A DNA stretch of 64,000 bases from Lysobacteraceae bacterium NML03-0222 (GTDB taxonomy: Bacteria > Pseudomonadota > Gammaproteobacteria > Xanthomonadales > Xanthomonadaceae): the NCBI GenBank assembly GCA_002798195.1, contig NWQM01000001.1:62001-126000 (forward strand), given 5' to 3'. The notes beneath the pieces were generated by a model, which was given only the letters and a program-made list of their open reading frames with translations, had not been told where the DNA came from and searched no databases. Position numbers and translations under genes: made by a program. Shown one piece after another: positions 35,235-44,478 of the stretch (the stretch's first letter is position 1; every line of letters begins with the position of its first letter).

Positions 35235-35849
35235 TTATGCGAGCTTCAAAAGCTGCTGCGCGATGGGCAGCGCCTGCACGGTCCACTGCCGGTACTGCGC
35301 GGCGGAAGGATGCAGGCCATCGGCCACCAGTGCGTTTTTACCGGCGCCGCAAGTGCGGCTGATGGCGGTGACATCCACCAGCGCCACTTGCTGCGCTTGG
35401 CAAACGGTGTGGATATGAGCGTTGTAGGCGTCGATTTGATGCGCCACCTGAGCCGCATCACGGCCTTCGCGCTGCGCATAGGGGGTCATGCCCCAGTCGG
35501 GAATGCCGAGCACCATCACGCCCTGCGTACCGTGTTTGGCAAGCCCGATGGCGCGATGCAGCAGCGCATCAAAGCCGGTGGCAAATTCTGCGAGCGGGCG
35601 CTGGCGGTATTGGTCGTTGACGCCAATCAGCAGTGTGACCAGATCGTATTGGCCATCGGTCAGTCGAGCCTCGTCCATGGCGTGCGCCAGCTCGTCGGTG
35701 GTCCAGCCGGTGCGGGCGATGATGCGCGGCTCAAGTTCAAAGCCCTCTGCGAGTAGTGCGGCGGCCAGTTGCATGGGCCAGCGCTCGGCCTCGGCGACGC
35801 CTTCGCCGATGGTATAGCTGTCACCGAGTGCAAGATAAGAAAGTGTCAT
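35235..35849 (-). CDS. SGNH/GDSL-type hydrolase
   Basis: A 204-residue esterase-like protein without signal peptide. The four SGNH blocks are visible: ALGDSYTIGEGV (block I, nucleophile Ser), a Gly in block II, LIGVNDQYR (block III, G-x-N-D) and VADGLHPSAAQY (block V, Asp-x-x-His). The substrate is unknown. CGGAGA is 6 bases before the ATG at 35849; a longer frame upstream is possible but begins inside the preceding gene's end. It lies between the aminotransferase and glutaredoxin genes on the minus strand, with gaps of about 20-30 bases, so the three may share a transcript. Confidence 0.85.
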   Translation of the reverse strand: MTLSYLALGDSYTIGEGVAEAERWPMQLAAALLAEGFELEPRIIARTGWTTDELAHAMDEARLTDGQYDLVTLLIGVNDQYRQRPLAEFATGFDALLHRAIGLAKHGTQGVMVLGIPDWGMTPYAQREGRDAAQVAHQIDAYNAHIHTVCQAQQVALVDVTAISRTCGAGKNALVADGLHPSAAQYRQWTVQALPIAQQLLKLA

Positions 35850-35869
35850 GGCGGTCTCCGCAAGCGTCA

Positions 35870-37087
35870 TCAGCAATAGCCTGCCAGCACCCGGTCAATG
35901 CGGGCAAAAACTTCGCGCAGCACTTCGGCTTCGGGCAGCAGGGTGACGCGGAAGTGGTCGCGATACGGCACATTGAAGCTGGAGCCGGGCACGATCAGCA
36001 CGCCTTCTTGCTCCAGCAAATCGAGCGCAAAGCGGTGGTCATCAAAGTTCTCGGCGGCCTTGCCGACTACGCGCGGAAAGCCGTACAGCGCCGCAGCCGG
36101 AGTGCTGAGTTGCAGATGCGGGCTGGCCTGGCAGCATTCAATCAGGGCACGCCGGGTTTCGTGCAGCCGACCGCCCGGTGCCGTCAACGCGCTGATGGTA
36201 TCGCCGCCATGCAGTGCGGCGTGGATGGCGAATTGTCCCGGCACATTCGCGCACAGTCGTAACGCGCTCAACAAATCCAGTGCGTGCTGATAGGGGGTGA
36301 CTTGTGTAGCCTCCCCGGAGAGTACCGCCCAGCCCACACGCCAGCCACAGGCGCGATGCACTTTGGAGAGTCCGCCAAACGACAGGCAGGGCAGGTCGCC
36401 AGCCAGCGGCGCCAGCGGCTCGAAGCGGGCATCGTCATACAGGATGTGGTCGTAGATTTCGTCGGCCATCAACAGCAGGCGGTATTTGCGGGCGATGGCA
36501 ACAATGCGCTCCAGCAGCTCGCGCGGGTAGCTGGCACCGGTCGGGTTGTTGGGGTTGATCAGTACCAGCGCGCGGGTACGGCTGGAGATCAGCTTCTCAA
36601 TTTCTGCCGGGTCGGGCAGAAAATCGTTTTCCGGTCGGCACGGGTAATACACCGGGCGGCCATCATTGAGGATGGTGGCCGCCGACCACAGTGGATAGTC
36701 GGGCGAGGGCAGCAGCACTTCATCGCCGGGATTGAGCAGCGCCCGCAGCGCGATGTCGATCAGTTCACTGACCCCGTTGCCGATGAAAATCCGCGAGGCG
36801 TCGGCATCGGGGGTGCCGCGCTGGCGGTGAAACAGCGCAATCGCCTCGCGCGCCTCGGGCAGCCCTTGCTGATGGGTATAGGGGTCGGTGTCGTGGATAT
36901 GGTCGGCAATCGCCCGTTGCAAATGCGCCGGGGCACGGAAGCCGAATGCGCCGGGGTTACCGATATTGAGCTTGACCAGCGTGTGCCCCTGCGTTTCCAG
37001 CTCGCGCGCCCGGCGCGCCAACTCGCCGCGGATTTCGTAGCGGACTTCGGCAAGGCGGTGGCGGGTGGCAAGTGCGGGCGTACTCAT
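35870..37087 (-). CDS. alaA: Pyridoxal-phosphate aminotransferase, AlaA type (glutamate-pyruvate)
   Basis: A 405-residue fold-type I aminotransferase that closely follows E. coli AlaA. Matching parts are RYEIRGEL near the start, KLNIGNPGAFGF, IFIGNGVSELI, PSPDYPLWSAA, LINPNNPTGA, MADEIYDHILYDD, the Lys of SFGGLSKVHRACG that binds PLP, and LCANVPGQFAIHAAL. The likely reaction is pyruvate plus glutamate to alanine plus 2-oxoglutarate. I start at MSTPALATRHRLAEV; the longer frame lacks family similarity. Confidence 0.9.
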   Translation of the reverse strand: MSTPALATRHRLAEVRYEIRGELARRARELETQGHTLVKLNIGNPGAFGFRAPAHLQRAIADHIHDTDPYTHQQGLPEAREAIALFHRQRGTPDADASRIFIGNGVSELIDIALRALLNPGDEVLLPSPDYPLWSAATILNDGRPVYYPCRPENDFLPDPAEIEKLISSRTRALVLINPNNPTGASYPRELLERIVAIARKYRLLLMADEIYDHILYDDARFEPLAPLAGDLPCLSFGGLSKVHRACGWRVGWAVLSGEATQVTPYQHALDLLSALRLCANVPGQFAIHAALHGGDTISALTAPGGRLHETRRALIECCQASPHLQLSTPAAALYGFPRVVGKAAENFDDHRFALDLLEQEGVLIVPGSSFNVPYRDHFRVTLLPEAEVLREVFARIDRVLAGYC

Positions 37088-37227
37088 GCGGGGGCTCAAG
37101 GCAAATGAAGCCGCAAGCGTATCGGAATCGCGCATGGCTTGGAAATGCACCCATGACTTTCGGGCCGGGATTGTTGCCGGTGGCTGTGGTAGTTTGACCG
37201 GCTGCAATCCCCTGACCGGAGTCATAA

Positions 37228-39357
37228 ATGAAAGTCTTGCCGCTATCTGCCGCCGTGGCTGCCGTGCTTGCCATGGGCGCCCTGATGCCTGCCGCTGCCC
37301 AATCTGCCAAGGAGCCTGCCATGTCTGCCCCCACCCCTGTCGATGCGCATCAATGGCTGGAAGATGTGGAAGGCGAGCGGCAGCTGGCCTGGGTGCGCGA
37401 GCGCAATGCCGTATCCAACAAGGCGTTGGCTGATAATGCCGAGTTTCGTCAGCTTGAGGCCGAGCTGCTCGCCATCCTGAATTCCGACGCCAAGATTCCC
37501 GGCGTCTACAAGATGGGCGATTACTACTACAACTTCTGGCAGGACAAGCAGCACGAGCGCGGCATCTGGCGGCGCACGACGCTGGCCGAGTATCGCAAGC
37601 CCAACCCGCAGTGGGAAACCGTGCTGGATCTGGATGCGCTGAACAGGGCCGAGGGCGAAAACTGGGTGTGGCATGGCGCTTCCTGCCTGCGCCCGGCCTA
37701 TACCCGCTGCCTGATTGCGCTCTCGCGCGGTGGCGCGGATGCGGACGTGACGCGCGAATTTGACCTGGCCAGCAAGACCTTTGTTGAAGGCGGCTTCTTC
37801 CGCCCCGAGGCCAAGGGTTCGTTGGGCTGGATTGATGAGAACACCGTGTTTGTGCAGACCGATTTTGGCGCCGGCAGCCTGACCGATTCGGGCTATCCGC
37901 GGCAGACCAAAATCTGGAAGCGCGGCACGCCGTTGGCCAGCGCCGAATTGGTGTTTGAAGGCAAGCCGACCGATATGTATATCTCCTCCTTCCGCGATGA
38001 CACGCCGGGCTATGAGCGTGATTTCGTCAGCAATACCGTCGCCTTCTACAACAACGAGCTGTACCTGCGCGGTCAGGATGGCAGCCTCACCAAGGTGGAT
38101 GTGCCCAATTCGGTGGAAAAGGGCGTGCATCGTGAGTGGCTGACGCTGGAGCCGCGGCAGGACTGGACGGTCGGCGGCAAGACTTACAAGGCGGGCAGCT
38201 ATCTGGTGGCCAATTTCAATGACTGGATGGCAGGCAAGCGCGAGCCTGTGGTGCTGTTTGAGCCGAGAGACAACAGCTCGCTGGCAAGCGCGGTATGGAC
38301 GCGCAACCATCTGGTGCTGAATGTGCTGGAAGATGTGAAAAACAAGCTGACCGTGCTCACGCCCACGGCCAATGGCTGGCAGCGTTCGGCCTTTGTTGGT
38401 GCACCGGAAATCGGCACGGTCAATGTCGGCGCGGTGGACAGCGATGAGTCCGACGCACTGTGGATGACCGCTTCGGGCTATACCACGCCGACCACGCTGT
38501 ACCTGGCTGAAATCGGCAAGCAGCCCGAAGCGCTGAAAACCATGCCGAGCTTCTTCAATGCCGAGGATTTGCAGGTTGAGCAGCACTTTGCCACCAGCAA
38601 GGACGGTACCCGCGTGCCGTACTTCATCGTGCACAAAAAGGACATGAAGCTCGATGGCAACAACCCGACGCTGCTGTACGGCTACGGCGGCTTCGAGGTT
38701 TCGCTTACCCCGGGTTACTCCGGCACCATCGGCAAGGGCTGGACGGAAAAAGGCGGCGTGTACGTGGTCGCCAATATCCGTGGCGGTGGCGAATACGGCC
38801 CGCGCTGGCATCAGGCCGCGCTCAAGCAGAACCGCCACAAGGCCTATGAAGACTTCGCAGCCGTGGCGCAGGACTTGATTGCCCGCAATATCACCCGTCC
38901 GGCGCATTTGGGCGTACAGGGCGGCAGCAATGGCGGCCTTCTGACCGGCAATATGCTCACCCAGTACCCGGAGCTGTTTGGTGCGGTGGTGATTCAGGTG
39001 CCGCTGCTGGATATGCGCCGCTACAACCAGCTGCTTGCCGGCGCTTCGTGGATGGCCGAATACGGCAACCCCGACAAGCCGGAAGAATGGGCCTATATCC
39101 AGAAGTTCTCGCCCTATCACCTGTTTGATGCGTCCAGGAATTATCCGCCGGTGCTGATTACCACCTCGACCCGCGATGACCGCGTGCATCCGGGGCATGC
39201 CCGCAAGATGGCGGCGCTGATGGAGAGCGCCAACAAAAACGTGCTGTATTACGAGAACATCGAAGGTGGCCACGGCGGTGCAGCCAATAATGCGCAGCGC
39301 GCGCATATGACCGCGCTGGTGTATTCGTTCCTGTGGAATACCCTCAACAAAAAATAA
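37228..39357 (+). CDS. Secreted prolyl oligopeptidase family peptidase (S9A)
   Basis: A 709-residue serine peptidase with a signal peptide (VLAMGALMPAAAQ). Residues about 40-430 form the beta-propeller that gates access; the C-terminal alpha/beta-hydrolase domain holds the nucleophile in GGSNGG (Ser567), the acid in TSTRDDRVHP and the base in EGGHGGAAN. It would cleave short peptides after proline or related residues in the periplasm. It differs from the next gene, also S9, which is closer to oligopeptidase B. The 212-base gap to that gene is filled with hairpins. Confidence 0.92.
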   Translation: MKVLPLSAAVAAVLAMGALMPAAAQSAKEPAMSAPTPVDAHQWLEDVEGERQLAWVRERNAVSNKALADNAEFRQLEAELLAILNSDAKIPGVYKMGDYYYNFWQDKQHERGIWRRTTLAEYRKPNPQWETVLDLDALNRAEGENWVWHGASCLRPAYTRCLIALSRGGADADVTREFDLASKTFVEGGFFRPEAKGSLGWIDENTVFVQTDFGAGSLTDSGYPRQTKIWKRGTPLASAELVFEGKPTDMYISSFRDDTPGYERDFVSNTVAFYNNELYLRGQDGSLTKVDVPNSVEKGVHREWLTLEPRQDWTVGGKTYKAGSYLVANFNDWMAGKREPVVLFEPRDNSSLASAVWTRNHLVLNVLEDVKNKLTVLTPTANGWQRSAFVGAPEIGTVNVGAVDSDESDALWMTASGYTTPTTLYLAEIGKQPEALKTMPSFFNAEDLQVEQHFATSKDGTRVPYFIVHKKDMKLDGNNPTLLYGYGGFEVSLTPGYSGTIGKGWTEKGGVYVVANIRGGGEYGPRWHQAALKQNRHKAYEDFAAVAQDLIARNITRPAHLGVQGGSNGGLLTGNMLTQYPELFGAVVIQVPLLDMRRYNQLLAGASWMAEYGNPDKPEEWAYIQKFSPYHLFDASRNYPPVLITTSTRDDRVHPGHARKMAALMESANKNVLYYENIEGGHGGAANNAQRAHMTALVYSFLWNTLNKK

Positions 39358-39369
39358 GGAAGGTCTGAA

Positions 39370-39507
39370 CAACGCCCTCCTGGCGTTGCCAGCCCACGCC
39401 AAGTCCGGCTATGCCGGACTTGGCTCACACGAATCAATCAATTGCATGATTGATTCGTGGTTGGTCTCCATGACCAACGGAGAGCCTTCCGAATATTCGG
39501 AAGGCTC
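39370..39507 (+). other. Array of five consecutive perfect hairpins between two S9 peptidase genes
   Basis: Within 138 bases there are five uninterrupted stem-loops. A: 39370-39388, CAACGCC/GGCGTTG, 7 bp, loop 5. B: 39398-39424, GCCAAGTCCGGC/GCCGGACTTGGC, 12 bp, loop 3. C: 39428-39459, CACGAATCAATCA/TGATTGATTCGTG, 13 bp, loop 6. D: 39460-39478, GTTGGTC/GACCAAC, 7 bp, loop 5. E: 39482-39507, GAGCCTTCCGA with its complement, 11 bp plus a self-complementary ATAT centre. C and D abut; B-C and D-E are 3 bases apart. The stems differ in sequence from each other. No T-run follows. It lies in the intergenic mRNA between two genes of the same direction, 62 bases before the second ATG. Function unknown. 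Confidence 0.85.
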
Positions 39508-39569
39508 CCTAAGCCAGACTGCGCCTTGTGATGTTTGCGGGGCGCTTGCCTTTTGCCAAGGAAAACCCC

Positions 39570-41735
39570 ATGAAAATGAACCCGTTTGCCGTAGCGCTTG
39601 CACTTGCCATGACTGTGACCACCACCCACGCCGCCGACCTGCCCACGCCGCCCGATGTGGCCAAGAAACCGCATACGGTGAGAGCCCCGCATGGCGCCGA
39701 GCGTCAGGACGAGTATTACTGGCTGCGCGATGACAAGCGCGAAAACCCGGAAATGCTCGCCTATCTCAATGCCGAGAACGCCTATGCCGATGCGCTGTTG
39801 AAAGGGCTGAAGCCGGTTGAAGATGCGCTGTATCAGGAAATCGTCGCCCGCATCAAGCAGGACGATGCCTCGGTGCCGTACCGCGACAAGGGCTGGTGGT
39901 ATTACAGCCGTTTTGCCACCGGCCAGGACTATCCCATCCATGCCCGCCGCAAGGATGGCGCAGGCGTCGATGCCCAGACCATCCAGGCCGCCAACGCCCG
40001 CGGTGATTTTGCCGGCGAAGTGGTGCTCTTGGATGTCAACAAACTGGCCGAAGGCCATGACTATTACGCCGCCTATCCGGTCAGCATCAGCCAGGATGGC
40101 CGCCTGATGGTGTGGGCCTTCGATACCAATGGCCGTCGCCAATACACCCTGCGGGTGAGCAATCTTGAAACCGGCGAGCTGCTGCCCGATGTCATCACCG
40201 GCACCAGCGCTGATGCCGAATGGGTCGATGATGGCCGCAGCTTCCTGTATGTGGAAAACGACCCCGAAACCCTGCTCACCAAGCGCGTCAAGCGCCATGT
40301 GCTCGGCACCGACAGCGCCCGCGACACGCTGGTGTATGAAGAAAAAGACGACAGCTTCTACATGGGGCTGGGGCGCACCCGCGATGACAAATACCTGACC
40401 ATCGGCGTGTCCAGCACGGTATCGGATGAAACCCGCTACGCCCCGGCCAATGACCCGTCGCAGTTCACCGTGCTTGCCGCACGCGAGCGCGATGTGGAAT
40501 ACAGCGCCGACCATTTCAATGGCCGCTGGTTGATTCGCACCAATGCCGATGGCGCGCAGAATTTCAAGATTGTCACCGCCGCCAGCAACAGCCGTAGCCG
40601 CGCCGACTGGAAAGACCTGGTGGCGCATGAGCCGGCCGTATTTGTGGAAGGCTTTGAAGTGTTCAATGACTTCATGGCCGTGGCCGAGCGCTCCGAAGGG
40701 CTGGAGCGTATCCGCGTGCTGAAGGGGGATGGCAGCAGCGAATACGTCAAGGCTGATGAAAGCGCCTATTCGATGGGGCTTTCGGTCAATTCCGAGGCCG
40801 ATAGCGACTGGCTGCGCTATAGCTATACCTCGCTGGCCACCCCGGCCATCACCTATGAGGTCAACCTCAAGACCGGCGAGCGCCGCCAGCTCAAACAGCA
40901 GCCGGTGCCGGGCTATGACGCTTCGCGCTATACCACCGAGCGTGTCTGGGTACCGGCACGCGATGGCAAGACCCGCATCCCGGTGAGCCTGGTGTACCGC
41001 AACGACTTCAAGCGCGATGGCAGCGCGGCGATGCTGCAATACGCCTATGGCAGCTATGGCTCTTCCATGGATCCGGGCTTCTCGTCCACCACCGTCAGCC
41101 TGCTTGACCGCGGCATGGTGTATGCCCTGGCGCATATCCGCGGCGGTCAGGAAATGGGGCGGCAGTGGTATGAGGACGGCAAGATGTTCAACAAGAAGAA
41201 CACCTTCACCGACTTCATCGACGTCACCCGCTATCTGGTAGCAAACGGTTATGCCAGCAAAGACCGCGTCGCGGCCTATGGCGGCAGCGCCGGCGGCCTG
41301 TTGATGGGCGCGATCAGCAATATGGCGCCCCAGGACTATCGCGTGATTCTCTCGCAGGTGCCGTTCGTGGATGTGGTGACCACCATGCTCGATGCCTCGA
41401 TTCCGCTCACCACCAACGAATACGACGAATGGGGCAACCCGGAAAAGAGCCGTGAGAGCTACGACTACATGTTGAGCTATTCGCCGTATGACAATCTGGA
41501 AAAGAAAGCCTACCCGGCGATGTTTGTCGGCACCGGCCTTTGGGATTCGCAAGTGCAGTATTGGGAACCGGCCAAATACGTCGCCCGCCTGCGTGATGTG
41601 AATATCTCCAGTCACCCGGTGGTGTTCCGTACCAATATGGAAGCCGGTCACGGCGGCAAGTCCGGCCGCTTCCGCCGCTACCGCGAGCAAGCGGAAATGT
41701 ACGCCTTCATGCTCGACCAGTTGGGCGTGAAGTAA
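39570..41735 (+). CDS. Secreted S9 family peptidase, oligopeptidase B-like
   Basis: A 721-residue serine peptidase with a signal peptide (ending THA). The N-terminal region HGAERQDEYYWLRDD is the typical opening of oligopeptidase B; a beta-propeller follows (to about 420), then the hydrolase domain with YAYGSYGSSMDPGFS, HIRGGQEMGRQWYEDGK, the nucleophile in YGGSAGGLLMG, the acid near GTGLWDSQV and the base in EAGHGGKSGR. OpB enzymes cut after Arg/Lys; a periplasmic location is less usual than cytosolic. AAGGA is 7 bases before the ATG at 39570. It follows another S9 gene and the hairpin array. Confidence 0.92.
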   Translation: MKMNPFAVALALAMTVTTTHAADLPTPPDVAKKPHTVRAPHGAERQDEYYWLRDDKRENPEMLAYLNAENAYADALLKGLKPVEDALYQEIVARIKQDDASVPYRDKGWWYYSRFATGQDYPIHARRKDGAGVDAQTIQAANARGDFAGEVVLLDVNKLAEGHDYYAAYPVSISQDGRLMVWAFDTNGRRQYTLRVSNLETGELLPDVITGTSADAEWVDDGRSFLYVENDPETLLTKRVKRHVLGTDSARDTLVYEEKDDSFYMGLGRTRDDKYLTIGVSSTVSDETRYAPANDPSQFTVLAARERDVEYSADHFNGRWLIRTNADGAQNFKIVTAASNSRSRADWKDLVAHEPAVFVEGFEVFNDFMAVAERSEGLERIRVLKGDGSSEYVKADESAYSMGLSVNSEADSDWLRYSYTSLATPAITYEVNLKTGERRQLKQQPVPGYDASRYTTERVWVPARDGKTRIPVSLVYRNDFKRDGSAAMLQYAYGSYGSSMDPGFSSTTVSLLDRGMVYALAHIRGGQEMGRQWYEDGKMFNKKNTFTDFIDVTRYLVANGYASKDRVAAYGGSAGGLLMGAISNMAPQDYRVILSQVPFVDVVTTMLDASIPLTTNEYDEWGNPEKSRESYDYMLSYSPYDNLEKKAYPAMFVGTGLWDSQVQYWEPAKYVARLRDVNISSHPVVFRTNMEAGHGGKSGRFRRYREQAEMYAFMLDQLGVK

Positions 41736-41747
41736 GCGCCTCACCAC

Positions 41748-41774
41748 AAAACGCCGGGTAAACCCCGGCGTTTT
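41748..41774 (+). terminator. Terminator of the second S9 peptidase gene
   Basis: AAAACGCCGGG and CCCGGCGTTTT form an 11-bp stem around a TAAAC loop, 12 bases past the stop codon. A 14-bp palindrome ATGGCAGCTGCCAT follows at 41784-41797. Confidence 0.88.
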
Positions 41775-41866
41775 CATTGACTCATGGCAGCTGCCATTGA
41801 CCATGACCTTTCCGTGAATGGCGCAGACTCCACCCCGAGCAAGGCGGCTTTGAGTACCATCTGCAT

Positions 41867-42034
41867 ATGAAAAACATTCTTCGCCTTACCCCCCTCGCCC
41901 TGATTTTGGTTCTGGCTGCCTGCGGCAACAAAGGCCCATTGACCCTGCCGCAGAAGCCGGTGCCGGTGGAAGCCCCTGCAGAGCAGGCGCCCGCGCCCGA
42001 TAGCGCCGCCAACCAGGATGAGGGCGGCCGCTAA
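41867..42034 (+). CDS. lptM: LPS translocon maturation chaperone LptM-like lipoprotein
   Basis: A 55-residue lipoprotein: a short signal peptide with lipobox LAAC, then the characteristic GNKGPLTLPQ right after the acylated Cys and a Pro/Ala-rich tail. E. coli LptM (YifL) has the same layout, the same CG.KGPL core and the same position just before dapF; it helps oxidative maturation of the LptDE translocon. The gene was recognised by its neighbour and motif, as it is too short for most ORF lists. dapF starts three bases after its stop. Confidence 0.9.
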   Translation: MKNILRLTPLALILVLAACGNKGPLTLPQKPVPVEAPAEQAPAPDSAANQDEGGR

Positions 42035-42037
42035 GCC

Positions 42038-42892
42038 ATGCAGGCTTTTTGCAAAATGCACGGCGCAGGCAATGATTTTGTCGTGCTGGACTTGCGCGCC
42101 GGTGAAGCCGCACCCAGTGCCGCGTTTTGCCGCATGCTGGCCGACCGCCAGCGTGGCGTGGGCTGCGATCAGATTTTGACCATCGAGCCGCCCACATCAC
42201 CCAGGGCGGATGTGCGCTATCGCATCTGGAATGCCGATGGCAGCCTGGCCGGGCAGTGCGGCAATGGCGCGCGCTGTGTGGCCGCTTGGTATGCGCGGCA
42301 AACCGGCACGGTGGCTACAGCGTTGCTGCTGGAATCCCCTGCCGGCCTGCATCGGGCAGAGCGCATGGCCGATGAGCAGTGGCGCATCGACATGGGCGTT
42401 CCGCGTTTTGCACCCGCGGATATTCCACTGCAGGGCTTTGCGAGTGCCGCGCATGAATATGCGCTGGAAATTGGCGGCGCAAGTTTCCGCATTGGCGCGG
42501 TCTCAATGGGCAACCCGCATGCGCTGTTGGAGGTCACCGGGCTTGCCGGTCTGGATATTGCACCCGCCGCACGCGCCTTGCAGGCTAGCGATTACTTTCC
42601 GGACTCGGTCAATGTCGGCTTTGCCGAAGTTTTAAGCCCCACGCATATCGCCCTGCGGGTTTACGAGCGCGGTGCCGGAGAAACGCTGGCCTGCGGCAGT
42701 GGCGCTTGCGCGGCTGCGGCCATTCTGATGCAGCGCGGGCGTATTGCGCGTCGCGTGCAGGTGGATTTGCCCGGCGGCCTATTGCATATCGAGTGGCCGG
42801 AGCCTTCTGTCGGAATTTTGATGCAGGGGCCGGCCACGTTTGTTTATCAGGGTGTCATCGATGCCCGTTTTATGGAGTGCAGTGCTGAATGA
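42038..42892 (+). CDS. dapF: Diaminopimelate epimerase
   Basis: DapF converts LL- to meso-diaminopimelate for peptidoglycan and lysine. The 284-residue protein opens with KMHGAGNDFVVLD and carries the two catalytic cysteines: Cys74 in GQCGNGARC and Cys219 in LACGSGACAAA. It sits in the widely conserved order lptM-dapF-DUF484-xerC, with the DUF484 ATG overlapping its stop (ATGA). Confidence 0.97.
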   Translation: MQAFCKMHGAGNDFVVLDLRAGEAAPSAAFCRMLADRQRGVGCDQILTIEPPTSPRADVRYRIWNADGSLAGQCGNGARCVAAWYARQTGTVATALLLESPAGLHRAERMADEQWRIDMGVPRFAPADIPLQGFASAAHEYALEIGGASFRIGAVSMGNPHALLEVTGLAGLDIAPAARALQASDYFPDSVNVGFAEVLSPTHIALRVYERGAGETLACGSGACAAAAILMQRGRIARRVQVDLPGGLLHIEWPEPSVGILMQGPATFVYQGVIDARFMECSAE

Positions 42893-43569
42893 GTCACAAA
42901 GAAGAAAAATCCGGCGCTCATGAAGTGGCCGCCTGGCTGCGTCGTCATCCCGATTTTCTGCGCCAGTTCCCCGACCTTGCGATGATTCTGAGCGTGCCGC
43001 GGCAAAACGGCGGCACGGCCTCGCTGGCCAGCTATCAGCTGGATGTGCTGCGCGACAAAAACCGCGAGCTGAACCGTCGCCTGCATGAGCTGTTTGCCAA
43101 TGCCCAGGAAAACGAACGGCTGGCGGTGCGCAGCCATCAGCTCACCCTGACATTGATGGCGCAGCCTGGCGCTGCCGATACCGTGCAGGCGATGGCGGCC
43201 AGTCTTACCGAGGATTTTCATGGCGATTTGGTGCGTTTGGTGCTGTTCCAGCCGGTCGAAGGCCTGCAAGAAACGCCATGGCTGCGCTATCTGCCGGAAA
43301 GCGACGAGGCATTGCAACCATTCCGCGATGTGCTGGCCAGTGGCGAGCCGCTGTGCGGGCGTCTGAACCCGGACAAAAACACGCTGTTGTATGCCGCTGA
43401 AGCAGCCGAAGTGCAGTCCAGCGCCCTGCTGGCCTTGCCGGGGATTGGCCTGATTGCCGTTGGCAGCCGCGACCCCAACCGCTTTTTCCCCGGCATGGGC
43501 ACGCTGTTTTTGCGGATGATGGGCGAGGCCTTTGCGGCGGCGCTGGGCAGATGGCAGGCGGCGGCCTAA
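42889..43569 (+). CDS. DUF484 family protein (GAF-like)
   Basis: A 226-residue protein of the DUF484/YigA group, regularly encoded between dapF and xerC. The N-terminal VAAWLRRHPDFLRQFPDLAMIL is diagnostic, followed by a short coiled coil (LRDKNRELNRRLHELFANAQENE) and a GAF-like fold. Function is unknown. Its start overlaps dapF; xerC begins 18 bases after its stop. Confidence 0.9.
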   Translation: MSHKEEKSGAHEVAAWLRRHPDFLRQFPDLAMILSVPRQNGGTASLASYQLDVLRDKNRELNRRLHELFANAQENERLAVRSHQLTLTLMAQPGAADTVQAMAASLTEDFHGDLVRLVLFQPVEGLQETPWLRYLPESDEALQPFRDVLASGEPLCGRLNPDKNTLLYAAEAAEVQSSALLALPGIGLIAVGSRDPNRFFPGMGTLFLRMMGEAFAAALGRWQAAA

Positions 43570-43586
43570 GCGGCTTGGGTCAGGCG

Positions 43587-44477
43587 ATGGGCATTGAGAA
43601 TTTTCTTGCCCATCTGCAAATCGAACGGCGTATGTCGGCGCATACACTGGATGCTTACCGCCGTGACCTGGCGGCTTTGCAGGACTGGTGCGGCAAGCAA
43701 TCCATCACTGATGTGGCGGCGCTTGATGGCGAGCATATTCGCGCCTTTATCGCTGCCGAGCATCGCCGTGGCCTCTCGCCCCGGAGTGTACAAAGAAGAC
43801 TCTCGGCCTGCCGCAGCTTTTTTGCGTGGATGCTGAAGTCCGGCCATCTTCGGCGCAATCCGGCGGCGGGCATCCGCGCCCCCAAGGCGGTACGCAAACT
43901 GCCGCAGGTACTGGATGTGGACGAGGCCACGCAGTTGGTGGAAGTGCCGCAGGATGCGCCGCTGGGCACGCGCGACCGGGCGATGCTGGAGCTGTTTTAT
44001 TCCTCCGGCCTGCGCCTTTCGGAATTGTGCGCGCTGCGCTGGCGTGATTTGGATTTTGCCCAAGGTCTTGTGCAAGTGCTGGGCAAAGGCAGCCGTGAGC
44101 GCATCGTGCCGGTCGGCTCTTATGCCTGCAAGGCTTTGCAACAATGGCAGGCCGAATCACAGGGCGCGCCGGATAGTCCGGTATTTCCCGGCCGCAGCCG
44201 TGAAAAACCCATTAGCCAGCGGGCGGTGCAGCTGCGTATCAAGCAGCTGGCGCCGCGTCAGGGGATTTACAAGCGCGTGCATCCACATTTGCTGCGGCAC
44301 AGCTTTGCCACGCATGTGCTGGAGTCCTCCGGCGATTTGCGTGGCGTGCAAGAGCTGCTGGGACATGCGGATATCGCAGCCACCCAGATTTATACCCATC
44401 TGGATTTCCAGCATTTGTCCAAGGTTTACGACGGCGCGCATCCGCGCGCGCGCCGCAAGAAATCAGACGCCGATTGA
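43587..44477 (+). CDS. xerC: Tyrosine recombinase XerC
   Basis: XerC with XerD resolves chromosome dimers at dif. The 296-residue protein has the SAM-like N-terminal domain (ENFLAHLQIERRMSAHTLDAY) and the catalytic domain with Arg143 in SSGLRLSEL, a Lys in LGKGSRERIVP, the HPHLLRHSFATH block with His and Arg, the second His in LGHADIAATQ and the nucleophile Tyr269 in QIYTH. The neighbourhood dapF-DUF484-xerC marks it as the housekeeping enzyme, not a phage or island integrase. I start at MGIENFLAHLQ; the upstream frame lies within DUF484. Confidence 0.95.
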   Translation: MGIENFLAHLQIERRMSAHTLDAYRRDLAALQDWCGKQSITDVAALDGEHIRAFIAAEHRRGLSPRSVQRRLSACRSFFAWMLKSGHLRRNPAAGIRAPKAVRKLPQVLDVDEATQLVEVPQDAPLGTRDRAMLELFYSSGLRLSELCALRWRDLDFAQGLVQVLGKGSRERIVPVGSYACKALQQWQAESQGAPDSPVFPGRSREKPISQRAVQLRIKQLAPRQGIYKRVHPHLLRHSFATHVLESSGDLRGVQELLGHADIAATQIYTHLDFQHLSKVYDGAHPRARRKKSDAD

Positions 44478-44478
44478 A

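Noticed and set aside
41784..41797. Perfect palindrome ATGGCAGCTGCCAT before lptM
   Set aside because: Only 14 bp, close to a real terminator, with no matching promoter elements; possible by chance in GC-rich DNA.
43587..44477. Tyrosine recombinase as the integrase of the nearby AT-rich island
   Set aside because: The lptM-dapF-DUF484-xerC order identifies housekeeping XerC, and the island starts only after two further normal genes.
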